Assembly (NCBI GenBank): GCA_963576735.1
Contig: OY755179.1
Location: 1,612,001-1,676,000 of the forward strand
Direction of reading: 5' to 3'
Length of the DNA stretch: 64,000 bases
Origin: Bedellia somnulentella
Lineage: Eukaryota; Arthropoda; Insecta; Lepidoptera; Bedelliidae
Below the pieces are notes generated by a model that made no database searches, was not told where the DNA came from, and saw only the letters and a program-made list of their open reading frames with translations. Positions 33,749 to 45,470 of this stretch are shown here, in pieces (positions within the stretch are counted from its first letter, which is position 1; each line of letters starts with the position of its first letter). The translations under genes were made by a program, and so were the position numbers.

Positions 33749-33794
33749 GGTCCCCATACAATAAACGTGTTCTTTCGTTTATTGTATGGGGACC
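33749..33794. repeat. perfect 19-bp hairpin
   Basis: ggtccccatacaataaacg at 33749-33767 and its exact reverse complement at 33776-33794 enclose an 8-nt loop. It may be a minimal MITE or a structured RNA; I cannot decide. Confidence 0.75.
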
Positions 33795-33805
33795 TTTCGT
33801 TTCGT

Positions 33806-34012
33806 TTTGTTCATGAAAACCTCATGTGGGGATTATAACAAATAAATAGGCACTATTTTAAATAGTGTTAAAGAAACAAAGCAAAGAAGAATTTTGCATT
33901 AGTAGCCACTTGACACTATAGCTCAATTGGCAGAGCGACGGGAGCGTGCGTATACCCGGTCATGAGCTCGATCCCCGCTGGTGTCGTAATTTTCCTTTCC
34001 TTTATTTATTAG
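33806..34012 (+). mobile_element. SINE-C, diverged
   Basis: ttcatgaaaacctcatgtgg at the left. A tRNA-like segment at 33912-33986 has A box tagctcaattgg and a B box weakened to gagctcgatcc. The right end is cctttcctttatttattag. Confidence 0.75.
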
Positions 34013-34196
34013 TATATACCTATAATAACAAACGTGATTTTCTATCATAGATGTTAGAACGGAACCCATCGTGCGCGAGCAGACTTGCACTTAACCGTTT
34101 TTTTTTATTATTTTAACTGACACCGAGAAATACAGCTTTGAATTTAACAGCGTTAGGGTTGGGGAGGGGTAAAGTGGGGTAAATAAAACTATTATA

Positions 34197-34300
34197 TTAT
34201 TTTCTTTGACACTTCAGACCGCACCGACCGACCGACCCGCCCGCCGCCCTCCGAGACCAGCGCGCCGCGGCGCGGCGCCGTAATATTTTTATTATTTTTA
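34197..34300. other. short CpG-rich patch
   Basis: GC-rich run (cgaccgaccgacccgcccgc, then gcgccgcggcgcggcgcc) in AT-rich DNA about 1 kb upstream of me31B. It could be a promoter or first untranslated exon of that gene; no direct evidence. Confidence 0.4.
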
Positions 34301-35263
34301 AATGATGGCAATTGTACAACTTATTTTTACCGTCGTCGCTTCGCATCGTAGGTAGTACTTTTGTTTTGTTTACGTTGAGTACATTAGCGCTACTAGCGGG
34401 AGTTATTGGCACTAATAGCTAAGGTATATCCGGTACTAGTAAGCTTCTTATTTATTATTTAAAATTAAACAAAGTGTATTGGGTCGCGTTAAATTGTCTG
34501 TAATGTCTATTTTGATTTAAATTAATATTTACTGAGTCAAATATTAACATGTAATCTTTATTTCATATCGTCGGTCTTCTTTTCATTGTATGGGCATTTG
34601 TGTTCGGTATATAAACCGGATGTATTCGTCTTGCAATTTTTATACTGTCTTTGGTTGATTTACTTTCGAGAGTAATGTCGCCGTAACCGAGTGTCGTCTT
34701 TTATAAAGTTTTATCTTGGTAATTTAGCAGTTTATTTTTACTTACATTTGTCTTATTGTGTCTGTATTTGTTGTTAGTAATTAAATCACATAATTGTATA
34801 AGTATTAATAGTATTCGGTGACTATGGTGCCGAAACTGAGGAAGCCATTTTTGATGTATCTTTAGTTACAAAAAATTAACATCCAAAATCGTAGATTATC
34901 CTCGCGATCTTCCCATATTTTCTTCTGTTCTACGTATATTCATTATGCTTCTACTATTTTTGATAAATTAATATGTAAAGTTTTAATTTTTGCTGTAGAC
35001 CTATACGTCATACGTATTTTGTGTTATCTATTACCGATACCGATAGTTGATTTTCTTAGCGTTTGCATTTCATTTTCTCATTGGTTCTGATCGTTAAATC
35101 TTGTTCCAGATAATTCCGGAGTTCTCTGGTGTACGTGATTTGACTATAAGCTTGTATATAAAGTGAAAAATTGTGAAAATAGTTTGTGTCAGGACTAAAG
35201 ACTTGTGATTATTAGTTTCTAATTTATTCATCCCTCCTGGGGTTTTATTAGATAATTAGCAAA
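34301..35263 (+). other. probable me31B promoter and leader region
   Basis: No repeat family and no other gene seen between the CpG patch and the start codon. Splice or transcription start sites could not be placed. Confidence 0.35.
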
Positions 35264-38200
35264 ATGATGACGGAAAATAGGATCAATTCAAGTAATCACG
35301 TCGGAAACAGTATCAGTAATCAGAGTAAAGGGTAAGTCGATATAATTTTTAATTATCGCCAACCTTCCAATCAACGCCATGGAATGTACTTATTTATATT
35401 TGGTGTACAATTATTTCAGAGATGTTGATAAAACTGTTGATGATATTGGTTGGAAATCTAAATTAAACATACCTCCGCAAGATAGAAGAATCAGAACTAG
35501 TGTAAGTATTTTTTTCTACCCTCAATCTTTTTGTGTTGAAAAAAACTTGTGTGTAAATTATGTTTTATAATTCAGGATGTAACAGACACAAGAGGAAATG
35601 AGTTTGAGGAGTTTTGTCTCAAGCGAGAGCTGCTAATGGGTATATTTGAAAAGGGGTGGGAAAAGCCATCTCCTATTCAGGAGGCTTCAATCCCAATTGC
35701 TCTTAGTGGAAAAGATGTACTGGCTCGAGCTAAAAATGGAACCGGCAAAACAGGAGCATACTGTATTCCAGTCTTAGAACAGGTAAAAGCATGTTCTTCT
35801 TTATTTTATGGCATAATTTGCTGTTTTTGCATGTTATAATAATTTTATGATGAGATAATTGGATTCCCCTTCATTTTTTCATAAATGATAACATCCAATC
35901 TGAATAAGCACAGTAAATCTATCAAAGAAATATGTTTTCAAATCTTTCCCGTTCTTCATGAGTTTGGAATTCTTACAGGTAGACCCCAAAAAGGATGCTA
36001 TTCAAGCTTTAATTGTAGTACCTACCAGAGAATTAGCTCTTCAAACATCACAAATTTGTATCGAGTTAGCAAAGCACACAGATATTCGTGTTATGGTCAC
36101 TACAGGTGGAACCAATCTCCGAGATGACATCATGCGTATCTACCAAAATGGTAAATATTATTTCTTTGCTATGATCAATCCTTAATGTTGCATGGCTAGG
36201 GGCAGGGCGACAACCTTTATCAAATTAGCAATTGTTACTACAGATTGTACTTAATGTTGTACCCATGTCAAGATTTGTCTGAAATAATCTTACCATATAT
36301 GCCCAAGAGGTAGCAGAGATACTAATACTTCTGAATATTACAGACTATATATTATAGATATTGTCACCGGGTTCAGAGTACCCAGTTTTTGCTTGGATGG
36401 TGCATCCATGTGATGGTAGCCTCTGGCAATAGGTTTTTCAATTGTCTATAATCACCAAAAAAAATATGTCATGATTTTGCTTGCCTTTAATTTAATGAGT
36501 TTGTTGTATGGGTCTCCTCTGATTTTTTTTGTCTGTTCTATCGGAAACTGAAATATAGCTTTGCCGAAGATGCACCAACAGACTTACACAACTTGGTAAT
36601 TTTACTAAAAGTTTTTTATGGAAAAAAAATAGTGGTAAAATTTACTTCTCTGAACTAAGTGGGCAATACTCATTGCATTTATTTGCTTTATTAAACAAAA
36701 ATATACATAATACACATAAATTTAAATTTCATTATAAATACTACCTTACCTTGTTACAAAAAAATATCTCAAGTCTTCTCAAAAACCTAATGAAACTTGT
36801 GTCTATTCCATCTGAGAGGTTAGCATATGCACTTAGCATCCTCTTATGCGAAAAACCGTCATACTTTTGTTAACAATGTATGGCAAAGAACATTATGACA
36901 CCTAGATTTTGGAAATCAAGCTCGGCCTTGAGATACCCCGGTAATTTCTGGGACATTTTCTTACATAAAGTACAGTATTAAATGTAAATGGATTGCGAAC
37001 CTTACTTTTTTATGAAATCCATTTACCTTTTATTTCTACTATAACATATTTATATGAAAAATTTGGTCTTATACAATAAAATATGCACCAGAGTGCCTGC
37101 CATCAAAAAATGTGGGGTGCCCATTCTTTAGATAGGATAGACATCTAGATTTTTAAAACCATTTATGCCCTTAAATTTTTAGTTTAAATCTTCATAATAG
37201 ATCAATGGGTAGAACACCTGGCTTTCATGCAGACAGGTGTGGGGTCAATTCCTGGTTAGGCCTACACCAATTTGTCTTTTCTGAAATCATAGTTGTGATA
37301 AACAGTGAAAGGTCTGCCACCTATCATGTGGTGAATGTATTGTCTAAGTAACATGCATACTCTGAAAGCCAGTTTGTTATGTGATGTTCAAAAGAATCAG
37401 AACCTGTGCCACCCGTTCAAAACTATCATGTTGTGATTTTATGAGTTAAAATTTGAGATATAAACTCCCAAAGTGGTGAAATGTGTTAAATATCAGGAAA
37501 AAATAAAATTTATTTAAATTATACATATATTTTGCGCGTTTGCACATTTTATTAATCTACAAACTTCACTTTTCAAATCTGCTCTCTTCTTTGGGTGCCA
37601 TCTCCTATCGGAGGTCGGCTGCAATCTGCATTTAGCTTTAAAATTTGACATGGGGAGCGTTCAAGTATTACGTAACGCAATTTGGGGGGGCGGGGGGGTC
37701 TCGTAAAACGTTACGATGCGTTACACGGGCGGGAGGGGGTCCATCTTACAACACGTTACGTAACATTATTTCTTTTTTTATATTAAAAAATAGGGAAATA
37801 AAACTCAAATATATAAAAAAATAAACAAAATACGCAGGTGTTGCGAATTAAAAATCTCTTGTTTTATTATAAGGCAATTAAAACTATACGAAGGATAAAA
37901 ACTATAACAACTTTTTGCGACTTCAGGGTAAAAATGATGACTTGAGTGTTACGTAACCTTTAGAGAGGGGGGTGGGGGGTACAGAAAAACGTTACGGAGC
38001 GTTACAGTGGGGGGAGGGGGGGTGTTATCTTGATATAACTGTGCTTACCTATACTTGCTACTATAAAAGCACTTCTACCTACACCAATTTTTCAGAAGTG
38101 AAGATAATTTAAAAACCCCCTAAAACTTAGTTCATTTTAAAGCACAAAGGTTCTATACCATCAACAATAGCAAACCCAATTTGGAGTCCCTCTTGAATAT

Positions 38201-39985
38201 TTATTTAATGTGAATCTGTTAAGTAAATAATTGTAAATGTTTACTGTAACTTGCATGCTTTATGATGAAGTACAGACTCGCATGTCACAACAGACACACA
38301 GGGAAGTCTTAGGAATAGTGTACTGAACCCTAAGATAAGTTAACACTATTGCTCTTATGACCAATCAAGAGCTAACTATTCAAGAACCATGATCTCCTAT
38401 TTTGTATGCAAGCCTTCTAAATTAATTAAAATTGTAACTCTTTCATCCACAGTTCAGGTAATCATAGCGACTCCCGGTCGTATCATTGATCTCATGGATA
38501 AGCAAGTTGCAAAGATGGATCAATGCAGAATGTTGGTATTAGATGAGGCTGACAAACTCTTGTCCCAAGATTTTAAAGGCATGCTGGATATGGTGATTTC
38601 AAGGTAAAGTAGTATAACTTACCAGATATTAATGTAAACTAGAGGTAGTCCAGTGGTTGTAATTCAACCATAAATTTCAGTCATTTATAATGAATACATC
38701 CTCCTCCTTGTACACCTTTAGTGTGCAGAATGTTATGAAGTTCTCCCCACTGCACCATCTTCCAAATCTTCATTAAGTTTTTGCTTTCACGCCAGTTTAC
38801 ATATTAATAGGTAGGGTGTCATAAAGGTAAAACTTGACTTTTTGTTTCAGATTGCCCAAAGAAAGACAAATTTTGCTATTTTCTGCTACTTTTCCTCTAA
38901 GTGTAAAACAATTTATGGAGAAGCATCTCAGAGAACCTTATGAAATTAATCTAATGGAGGAACTAACATTAAAAGGTGTTACACAATATTATGCATTTGT
39001 ACAAGAAAGACAGAAAGTGCATTGTTTAAATACACTTTTCTCTAAGGTATGTATGTCTACTTATATATTTCTCTTAAGCATTGGCAATAAACTCTTAGTT
39101 TCAAGTTCTTATTGAATATTTTTAATTTCAGTTACAAATAAACCAGTCTATTATATTCTGCAACTCAACACAACGTGTAGAATTATTAGCTAAGAAGATC
39201 ACAGAGTTGGGATACTGTTGCTACTACATTCACGCGCGGATGGCGCAGGCGCACCGCAATCGCGTGTTTCATGACTTTCGTGCCGGCCTTTGCCGCAATC
39301 TTGTTAGCTCAGACTTGTTCACTCGTGGTATTGACGTGCAGGCTGTCAATGTGGTTATTAACTTTGATTTCCCGAGGATGGCTGAGACATACCTTCACCG
39401 CATTGGTCGCTCTGGACGTTTTGGACATTTAGGTAAGCTTTTTCAAGCAATACTGCACATGAGTAAAAATACAATTTTAAGTAGAAACTTGCTTCTTCCA
39501 TACAGATTTAGCCACACCTCTAGTTTATGAGATGTGCACATCTCTCGGCTATAAATCCCTAGAAGAGGTAGCCAGGGCTAAAGAATTAGAAATTTCTCAG
39601 CCACTTTTGGAAAGTTTTGAGTGGGGAAAAGATGGTGAAATAATGGTTGTTGGTGATGGGTTTCCAACCGCATCGCCCAAAAATCCCTTAAAAGCCCCAA
39701 TACTGTTAGTCTCCTCTTATGTACAGCCACTGGAAGAAATGGGGTAGTGCTATTCTAAGCACACTACACAGCAATATATATATAGTCTCATGGCAGTTTC
39801 ACAAATCCCTACATTTGTATTGTGTTTGTGCAGGTATTGCCATCAATCTGATCACATATGAAGATAGGTTTGCCCTACATCGCATTGAACAAGAGCTGGG
39901 CACAGAAATAAAGCCAATCCCCAAGGTGATTGACCCAGCACTGTATGTGGCGCGGCCGGATGATGATGATCGCGCTGATAAGTAA
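35264..39985 (+). CDS. me31B: ATP-dependent RNA helicase me31B (DDX6/Dhh1), eight exons
   Basis: Exons: 35264-35331, 35420-35501, 35576-35782, 35979-36150, 38453-38603, 38851-39046, 39132-39432 and 39834-39985, all GT-AG with agreeing phases, 442 residues. Helicase motifs are complete: Q motif GWEKPSPIQ (77-85), Walker A AKNGTGKT (102-109), PTRELA (134-139), DEAD (207-210), SAT (238-240), TRGID (356-360) and [10 protein letters not shown] (381-390). The surrounding wording ([30 protein letters not shown]) is specific to the DDX6 subfamily. Me31B represses translation of stored mRNAs and promotes decapping in P-bodies and germ granules with Tral, Edc3 and Pat1 (family knowledge). Intron 4 is 2.3 kb and carries repeats; intron 7 holds a SINE-A. 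Two ATGs open the frame (MM); the first was taken. Confidence 0.97.
36289..36400 (-). mobile_element. SINE-B fragment in me31B intron 4
   Basis: aggtagcagagatactaata, ttctgaatatta and gttcagagtacccag match the 3' end of the family reversed. Confidence 0.65.
37196..37435 (+). mobile_element. SINE-B, diverged, in me31B intron 4
   Basis: tagatcaatgggtagaacac, ggcctacaccaatttgtctt, gtctgccacctatcatgtg and aacctgtgccacccgttc follow the family order with gaps. Confidence 0.75.
37655..38040. repeat. GTTACGTAAC-containing repeat pair in me31B intron 4
   Basis: Two G-rich blocks share the order agtattacgtaac or gtgttacgtaac, a G/GGT run, cgttacg(a/g)(t/a/g)gcgttaca and a second G run (37664-37745 and 37945-38022). 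A third ttacgtaac lies at about 37755. The blocks lie about 280 bp apart. Confidence 0.6.
39545..39773 (-). mobile_element. SINE-A in me31B intron 7
   Basis: ctcggctataaatccctaga, ggtgatgggtttccaaccgc and ctaagcacactacacagc. The ATGT tail is lost and the copy ends about 60 bp before the last exon's acceptor. Confidence 0.85.
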
Positions 39986-41730
39986 CGCCCATGCTGACTG
40001 AAGTTAATAAAAAAAACAACAAAAATATAAACTATATTTGTAAAGTGTAATGAATTTAACGAAAATTGTGTCTTGTAAATAGTTTTTGTGGTTTAAGACT
40101 TACGACGTCTGTCGATTTGGTGATAACTGTGAACTTTTATGGAAAAGAAAAAGGTGAATGAGTGACTTTAAGTGATGCCTCTCTAATATCCATATTGGAT
40201 ATTGGGTTTGTAAAAGCTATTAGGTACACTTGTTGGATTGGTGAGTTTGTTAAAATATAAAATATTTATCTGTATTGTTTTGAGTCTACCTGTATTTATA
40301 TCATGATCACTAAATAAATTTTGGTAGACTTGATGATCAAAGAACCCCTGCCTATACATATATTGAGCTAGCACCAATCTTAGTTTTATTCTCAACCATT
40401 GAACTAATTCCGATGTATAGGTGGGCTATGAGACTAGTTCAATTTCTAAGTTTTGTTATAATGGTTTCCAAACATTAGATTATTGTGAACTTGGCATATA
40501 ATCTTGAAATTTCAAATATTACTGTAGCATCTAATGAATGGAAAGTTAAATTTGCCTAGTGGCAGTGCTTTACACTTGTGGCATTGTCAAGTATTATCAA
40601 GCTGTCATTTTTGTTAATAAGTATTCATACTTTTTTTCAATTATTACAAGTGACTTGTCACAACATATGAATAATGTATAGAACCTATACATTATTGTTG
40701 ACAAAAGAAGTCAACATTTAATAACAACATAAAAACATCATTGTGTTAATGATAAAAATGTGACAACAACGAGGTGTGGGAACATGACATTCTGTTGCAG
40801 CTTGTAGACATGGATTGTTACCACACCTGAAAGGGTTTATAAAGAGAGAATTTCGCAACAAATTTCTAAATTCATCACTCTCTGGGGTTTTTCTAAGGGA
40901 TTTCAAGTGAAGAGAATTTCAAGGGACAGTTATTGCTTCTTACTAATTTTAGTATTATGTCGAGACAGACAAGCAGACAACCTGAAATGAGTTTATCTAA
41001 TTGTTAATTTTAATTTACTTTTAAATTACTATCTGTGATATAACAAGTCATTATAAATCCTGTCTTACAATACATGTCAAACTTCTGACAAAACTAAAAT
41101 AGCACAATATTGTTTTGATACTAAATAACTTTTGTTATTGATTCTGGCTGATTTTTAAAGGCAAGAGATGAGATATTATGTAATTATGTGTAGTTGGATA
41201 TTTTTGTATGTATACTATGAAAAAGGATTAATTTATGGCCAGCTACCAGACCAGAATCTGATGATGTATGTACAAGACTTTATTTATTTTAAAGCAGTTC
41301 TTATGATTAAATTTTTGTATAAGCTACACTGAACCAAGAAAATATACTCTTCACGACATTTGCTTTGTCTTATTTCATAATAACACTGAATCCAACTTCA
41401 ATAGTTTGCAGAAACGAAAATGTTGTCTTTCTTTCTTTAAAATGTACCGTTAAAAGTACCATGGGTATATTGAATGTAAAGTTTGATAAAGTAAAGCTGA
41501 TCTCTAGACTGTAGTGGCGAACATACCTGCTCAGAAAGCGACTTTTATTGCACTGACTTGGGCATATAGCACTGATGCATGCAGTGTGATAAGTAATGTA
41601 GTTTTTCCTGATTTAACTCTATGGTATCAGAATGGAGGTTGTATACAAACACATAAGAGTTAGCTAAATGAGTAACTACATGCTACTATTTGCTTAGTTG
41701 TAGCATTTATAAGTACATAAACTGTAGTTT
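39986..41730 (+). other. me31B 3' untranslated region and downstream DNA
   Basis: AATAAA-type signals occur at about 40006 and 40312. No repeat family from this window and no coding frame were recognised in this stretch, which is unusually clean. Confidence 0.4.
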
Positions 41731-41767
41731 AATAGTTGAAGTATCACCGTAGAAAGCGCGCCAAATT

Positions 41768-41930
41768 TTGGCAAGCATTATTCACTGTTTTTTTTATATT
41801 TTTGGCGTGCTGCTTCGAGGGCTGCCTATTCCAACAGATATTAATCCAGCTGACTTCTTTGTTTTTCCTAAACTCAAATTACCACTTCATGCCTTCGTGG
41901 ATCTATATTTACATATACAAGTATGCCTGT
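41768..41930 (+). pseudogene. mariner-type transposase, C-terminal fossil
   Basis: The frame reads PTDINPADFFVFPKLKLPLH, the mariner block PYSPDLxPxDFxLFPKLKxxL with the third catalytic Asp position (D of PADFF) kept. No terminal repeats and no catalytic D,D upstream were found. Confidence 0.65.
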
Positions 41931-42344
41931 TCAATTATGCTGGTTTTACAAACCCTTAATAAAAAATTTGACTATCCATACTGAACAACTAAATATTTAA
42001 GTATTGGACGGACTGCGCATTATTTACACTATACGTATTCTCTTAAGTGATACATCCCTTTGGGAAAGAGACCACTTACACCTTTCATTTGAAGTGTAGG
42101 TGTCGGTCCAGTGATGAGTGTCTTTTCTAGCTGACATAGTTACCTCATCTAGTTGGGCCTAGGTTGTGACGTCTCCTTCACTTCCATAACGTTCTTTCAT
42201 AAATTCCTGTCGTGGCGTTTTTCAGAGTAAAGAATCCAGCAATTGTTACATCTGGTGTATACTTGTGCAGTCTCGTACAGAGCACCGAGTATTTTATTTG
42301 CAGGTTTTAACTAATTGTTATTTGATTTGAATGTTTTTTAAATC

Positions 42345-42735
42345 TTTTTGTTCATGAAAACCTCATGTGGGGATTATTACTAATAAATAAAGGAAAGAAA
42401 AATTTCGGGTTCGAATCCCGCCTGTGTCGAAATTTTTCTTTCCTTTATTTATTCTTCATTTATTGAATGTTTTTGTTCATGAAAACATCATGTGGGGATT
42501 ATTACTAATAAATAAAGGAAAGAAAAATTTCGACACAGGCGGGAATCGAACCAGCGACCTCGGGTATACGCCCCCGTCTCGCTCTGCAATATATGCCATC
42601 AGGATAGAAGAATTTCGCGCTGGCAGCCATTGACACGGTGGTAGCTCAATTGGCAGAGCGACGGAGGCGTATACCCGAGGTCGCGGGTTCGATTACCGCC
42701 TGTGTCGAAATTTTTCTTTCCTTTATTAATTTTTT
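42345..42735. mobile_element. SINE-C compound with inverted and direct parts
   Basis: Two copies of ttcatgaaaacctcatgtgg or its aaacatcatgtgg variant (42352, 42477) and two tRNA-like T arms (42405-42425, 42660-42705) in alternating orientation. The complete tRNA-like segment is near 42632-42708 on + with an extra gtg after the acceptor. gaatgttttt occurs before 42345 and again at about 42466. Confidence 0.8.
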
Positions 42736-42789
42736 ATTGATTGTCATTCGACAAACATGAGAAGCTTAATTATTTCAGGTCCAGAATTA

Positions 42790-43100
42790 GAATTCAACGG
42801 TCATCTGCGTAGTTCACTCGATAAGTTTTGTCACAAAAAAATAACATTGTTTAATATACTTCCTTGTTTTCTTTCATTCGCCTAAAATAAGTTAGGAAAC
42901 ACTTTATCCAGTCTTAATCCGACAGGTCAAAAATTCCTGCTTCAAAGGCATGTTAGAAATGGAAAAAACACTTTCCTTTTATTTTTTCTTTTAATTTTGG
43001 GAACAAAAATAAATCACAAGCAGTTAAGTCAGGGCTGAAGGGTGGATGAGGTAGAATTTCGGTTGAGTTTCCAATCAAAATCCTTTAATAAACGCCTTTG
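42790..43100 (-). pseudogene. mariner-type transposase fossil, opposite strand
   Basis: On -, one frame reads STEILPHPPFSPDLTACDLF then LFPKLKEKIKGKCF, matching HPPYSPDLxPCDFFLFPKLKEKLxGKxF of mariner-like transposases (family knowledge). Later codons are broken. It is from a different subfamily than 41768. Confidence 0.72.
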
Positions 43101-43123
43101 CTTTGAGAGACGAGAATGCAAAT

Positions 43124-43320
43124 GTTGAAAACGCCTAACTATCACATAATTTAAATCTTTTTGTTCATGAAAACCTCATGTGGGGATTATTACTAATAAA
43201 TAAAGGAAAAAAAATCGACACGGGCGGGAATCGAACCCGCGACCTCGGGTATACGCCCCCGTCGCTCTACGGGGGCGTAGCGTATACCCATATCTCACAC
43301 ATATGTCCATATTGCCGAAC
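43124..43320 (-). mobile_element. SINE-C, antisense, broken tRNA-like head
   Basis: aacgcctaactatcacataa, cctcatgtggggattattac and gcgggaatcgaacccgcgac, ending in a short hairpin gccccc/gggggc after cgtcgctcta where the D arm should continue. Confidence 0.8.
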
Positions 43321-43615
43321 AAACGGACATATTTTCCTGTTCCTTGGCTCACTTCACAAGCGTAGCTTTATATTTTTTGTGTTATGGGATGTAAGATTAA
43401 TTTGTGTGGGTTATGTTTTTAACTTTTTTTTTTTTTTGTACATATATAAATTGTTACAAATGTTGTGTACAAATATAAATTAGTAGTTGTATTGTCATTA
43501 AGTAAAATATGTGGGTTATAAACCAGCTATAAATGTATTGTCTATAATTGTATGTTGTAAAGTAAAATTTAGCCGAATTGGATTTAAATCTGTAATGGTT
43601 ATGTTTATGAATGAA
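43321..43615. other. intergenic, nothing recognised
   Basis: AT-rich, ends with an (aata)n run at about 43612-43632. Confidence 0.35.
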
Positions 43616-43627
43616 TAAATAAATAAA

Positions 43628-43772
43628 TAAATGTCTTTAGAAAAGACAAATTGGTATAGTCCCGACCCAGCCCGGCTAGTACGAGCGGTGTTTAAACTAG
43701 TTATCGCGTGGGATAAAGCAGCCATCTCTTACGCACTTAGTAAGTGTTCTACCCACTGAGCTACGAGCCAAG
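43628..43772 (-). mobile_element. SINE-B head split by a MITE-1 copy
   Basis: tagaaaagacaaattggtat and agtcccgaccca (B box side), then tgttctacccactgagctac (A box side), are interrupted by 43672-43738, which carries cggctagtacgagcgg, atcgcgtgg and cagccatctcttacgcactt of MITE-1. Confidence 0.65.
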
Positions 43773-43779
43773 AGCTCTC

Positions 43780-44740
43780 ACGACAGTTATATTGTTATTA
43801 GTGTGCTAATATAGTTATTAGATAACTTTAAACTTTAGTTAATTTATTATCAGTGATCAGCTTGTAAATGTTTGCCTGATTTGATTTCAGTAAGTTAAAG
43901 GGTGTTTTTTTGTAAAATTATGATGTTTTGTTTTTATTTTATTTTTCAATAGTATAGTCTTCATCCGACTTGATGATAATGTTGTGTATACGTCAAAGGA
44001 AAATCGTAATATCAGTCAACTTACAAGTATCCTTGAAAACTTGTAAACTGATGGAAATTCTTCAAAAAAATCAAGTTTACATAATTCTTACAGATTTAAG
44101 GAAGATAACAGACTCACCTCAGGAAATTTGTAAACGCAGATCATTTATGACAAGTTTCTGAGTTAAAAACTTAGTATTCTTAGAACCATACAAGTTTTCT
44201 GATTCCCGCAAGGAAAGTTGACATTGTTAATGCAGCTCTGACGGCAAGGAAAGAGGGACGTTAATCAATGCGGTTGTGGCTGGCAGCTGTCACGTGACCA
44301 GAGCGAATACACATAAACATTTACCTTTGCTAATGCATCAATTGTTTTTATATTGCTGCCAGTGAGATTAAGGCGCCGTTGGTTCAGCGAAAAATATCAT
44401 CTCAGGGGGTGCGGCCCCCGCGCGGGCGCGGGGAAGCGCCTGCGCGCCGATCGAGCGGCCGTCTCCCCGACGCGACGCCGCGTGCGCGCGTTTTAAAAAC
44501 ATACAGTAGGGTAAGCAATACAGTTATTGTCAACTCGACATTTTTAGCCACTCGCAAATATTTTCTATGGTATGGGTTCGGACCATGGAAGTATTATTTA
44601 AACAGGAACGCGTGCTGGCGACCTAAAGTGTCCTGAAAAAGGATGGCTAACTAGCTAACAGTGTCTCGTTTTAAGTAGGGTGACCATCTGTTGGTTTTTT
44701 AATAAGAGTTCCTCTAAAGGATACAAAAACACTTATATTT
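43780..44740. other. intergenic with a CpG-rich patch
   Basis: A GC-rich run lies at 44398-44495 (ggtgcggcccccgcgcgggc onward) in AT-rich DNA. It may mark a promoter or a fragment of another element; no gene could be attached to it. Confidence 0.4.
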
Positions 44741-44749
44741 ACATATTTT

Positions 44750-44902
44750 GAATGTTTTTGTTCATGAAATCCTCATGTGGGACCTGATGCACTCGCAGCC
44801 TTTGACACGGTAGCTCAATTGGCAGAGCGACGCGGGGGCGTATACCCGAGGTCGCGGGTTCGATCCCCACCTGTGTCGAAATTTTTCTTTCCTTTATTTA
44901 TT
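44750..44902 (+). mobile_element. SINE-C short copy with intact A and B boxes
   Basis: ttcatgaaatcctcatgtgg is followed by a deletion to gcactcgcagcctttgacac. The tRNA-like segment 44804-44878 has tagctcaattgg and ggttcgatccc. The end is tttctttcctttatttatta. Confidence 0.8.
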
Positions 44903-45470
44903 AGCTATATTTACATACATACATTGTAAAACATATTATAAAAAAATCGGCCAAGAGCGAGATGGACTCGCTAATGAAGGGTTCCGTAGCAGCACTAGCA
45001 GCAGTCAGGTAACATAGTAATATACAAGTTTAAAATGTTTAGTTTAAAATGTTATTTACTTATCACTGATTTACTATAAGAAAACAATGGTTCACGTTTT
45101 ATGCGTAAGGCCTGTGATAGTAAAATTATTGTTATATATTTCAGTGAAATTAATAAATTAGGTAAGTAATTTGATTTATGACGTTTAAAAATATAACTAC
45201 TGGCTAGATCTCATTCAAACCAATTTTCGTTAGTAGTTTGTATAGTAATACACATCATATATTTTTTTCAGTTTTATCATGCCCATATTTTAGAAGTTAC
45301 GGGGGGGGGACACACATTTTACCACTTTGGAAAAGTCTCTCGCGCAAACTATTCAGTTTTGAAAAAAATGATATAAGAAACCTCAACATCATAGATAGAT
45401 AGATAGATTAGTAGTTTGGTTTCCGCACATAGCTCCCTAATGGAACTTTTTTACGTGGGCCCTGGCCGTC

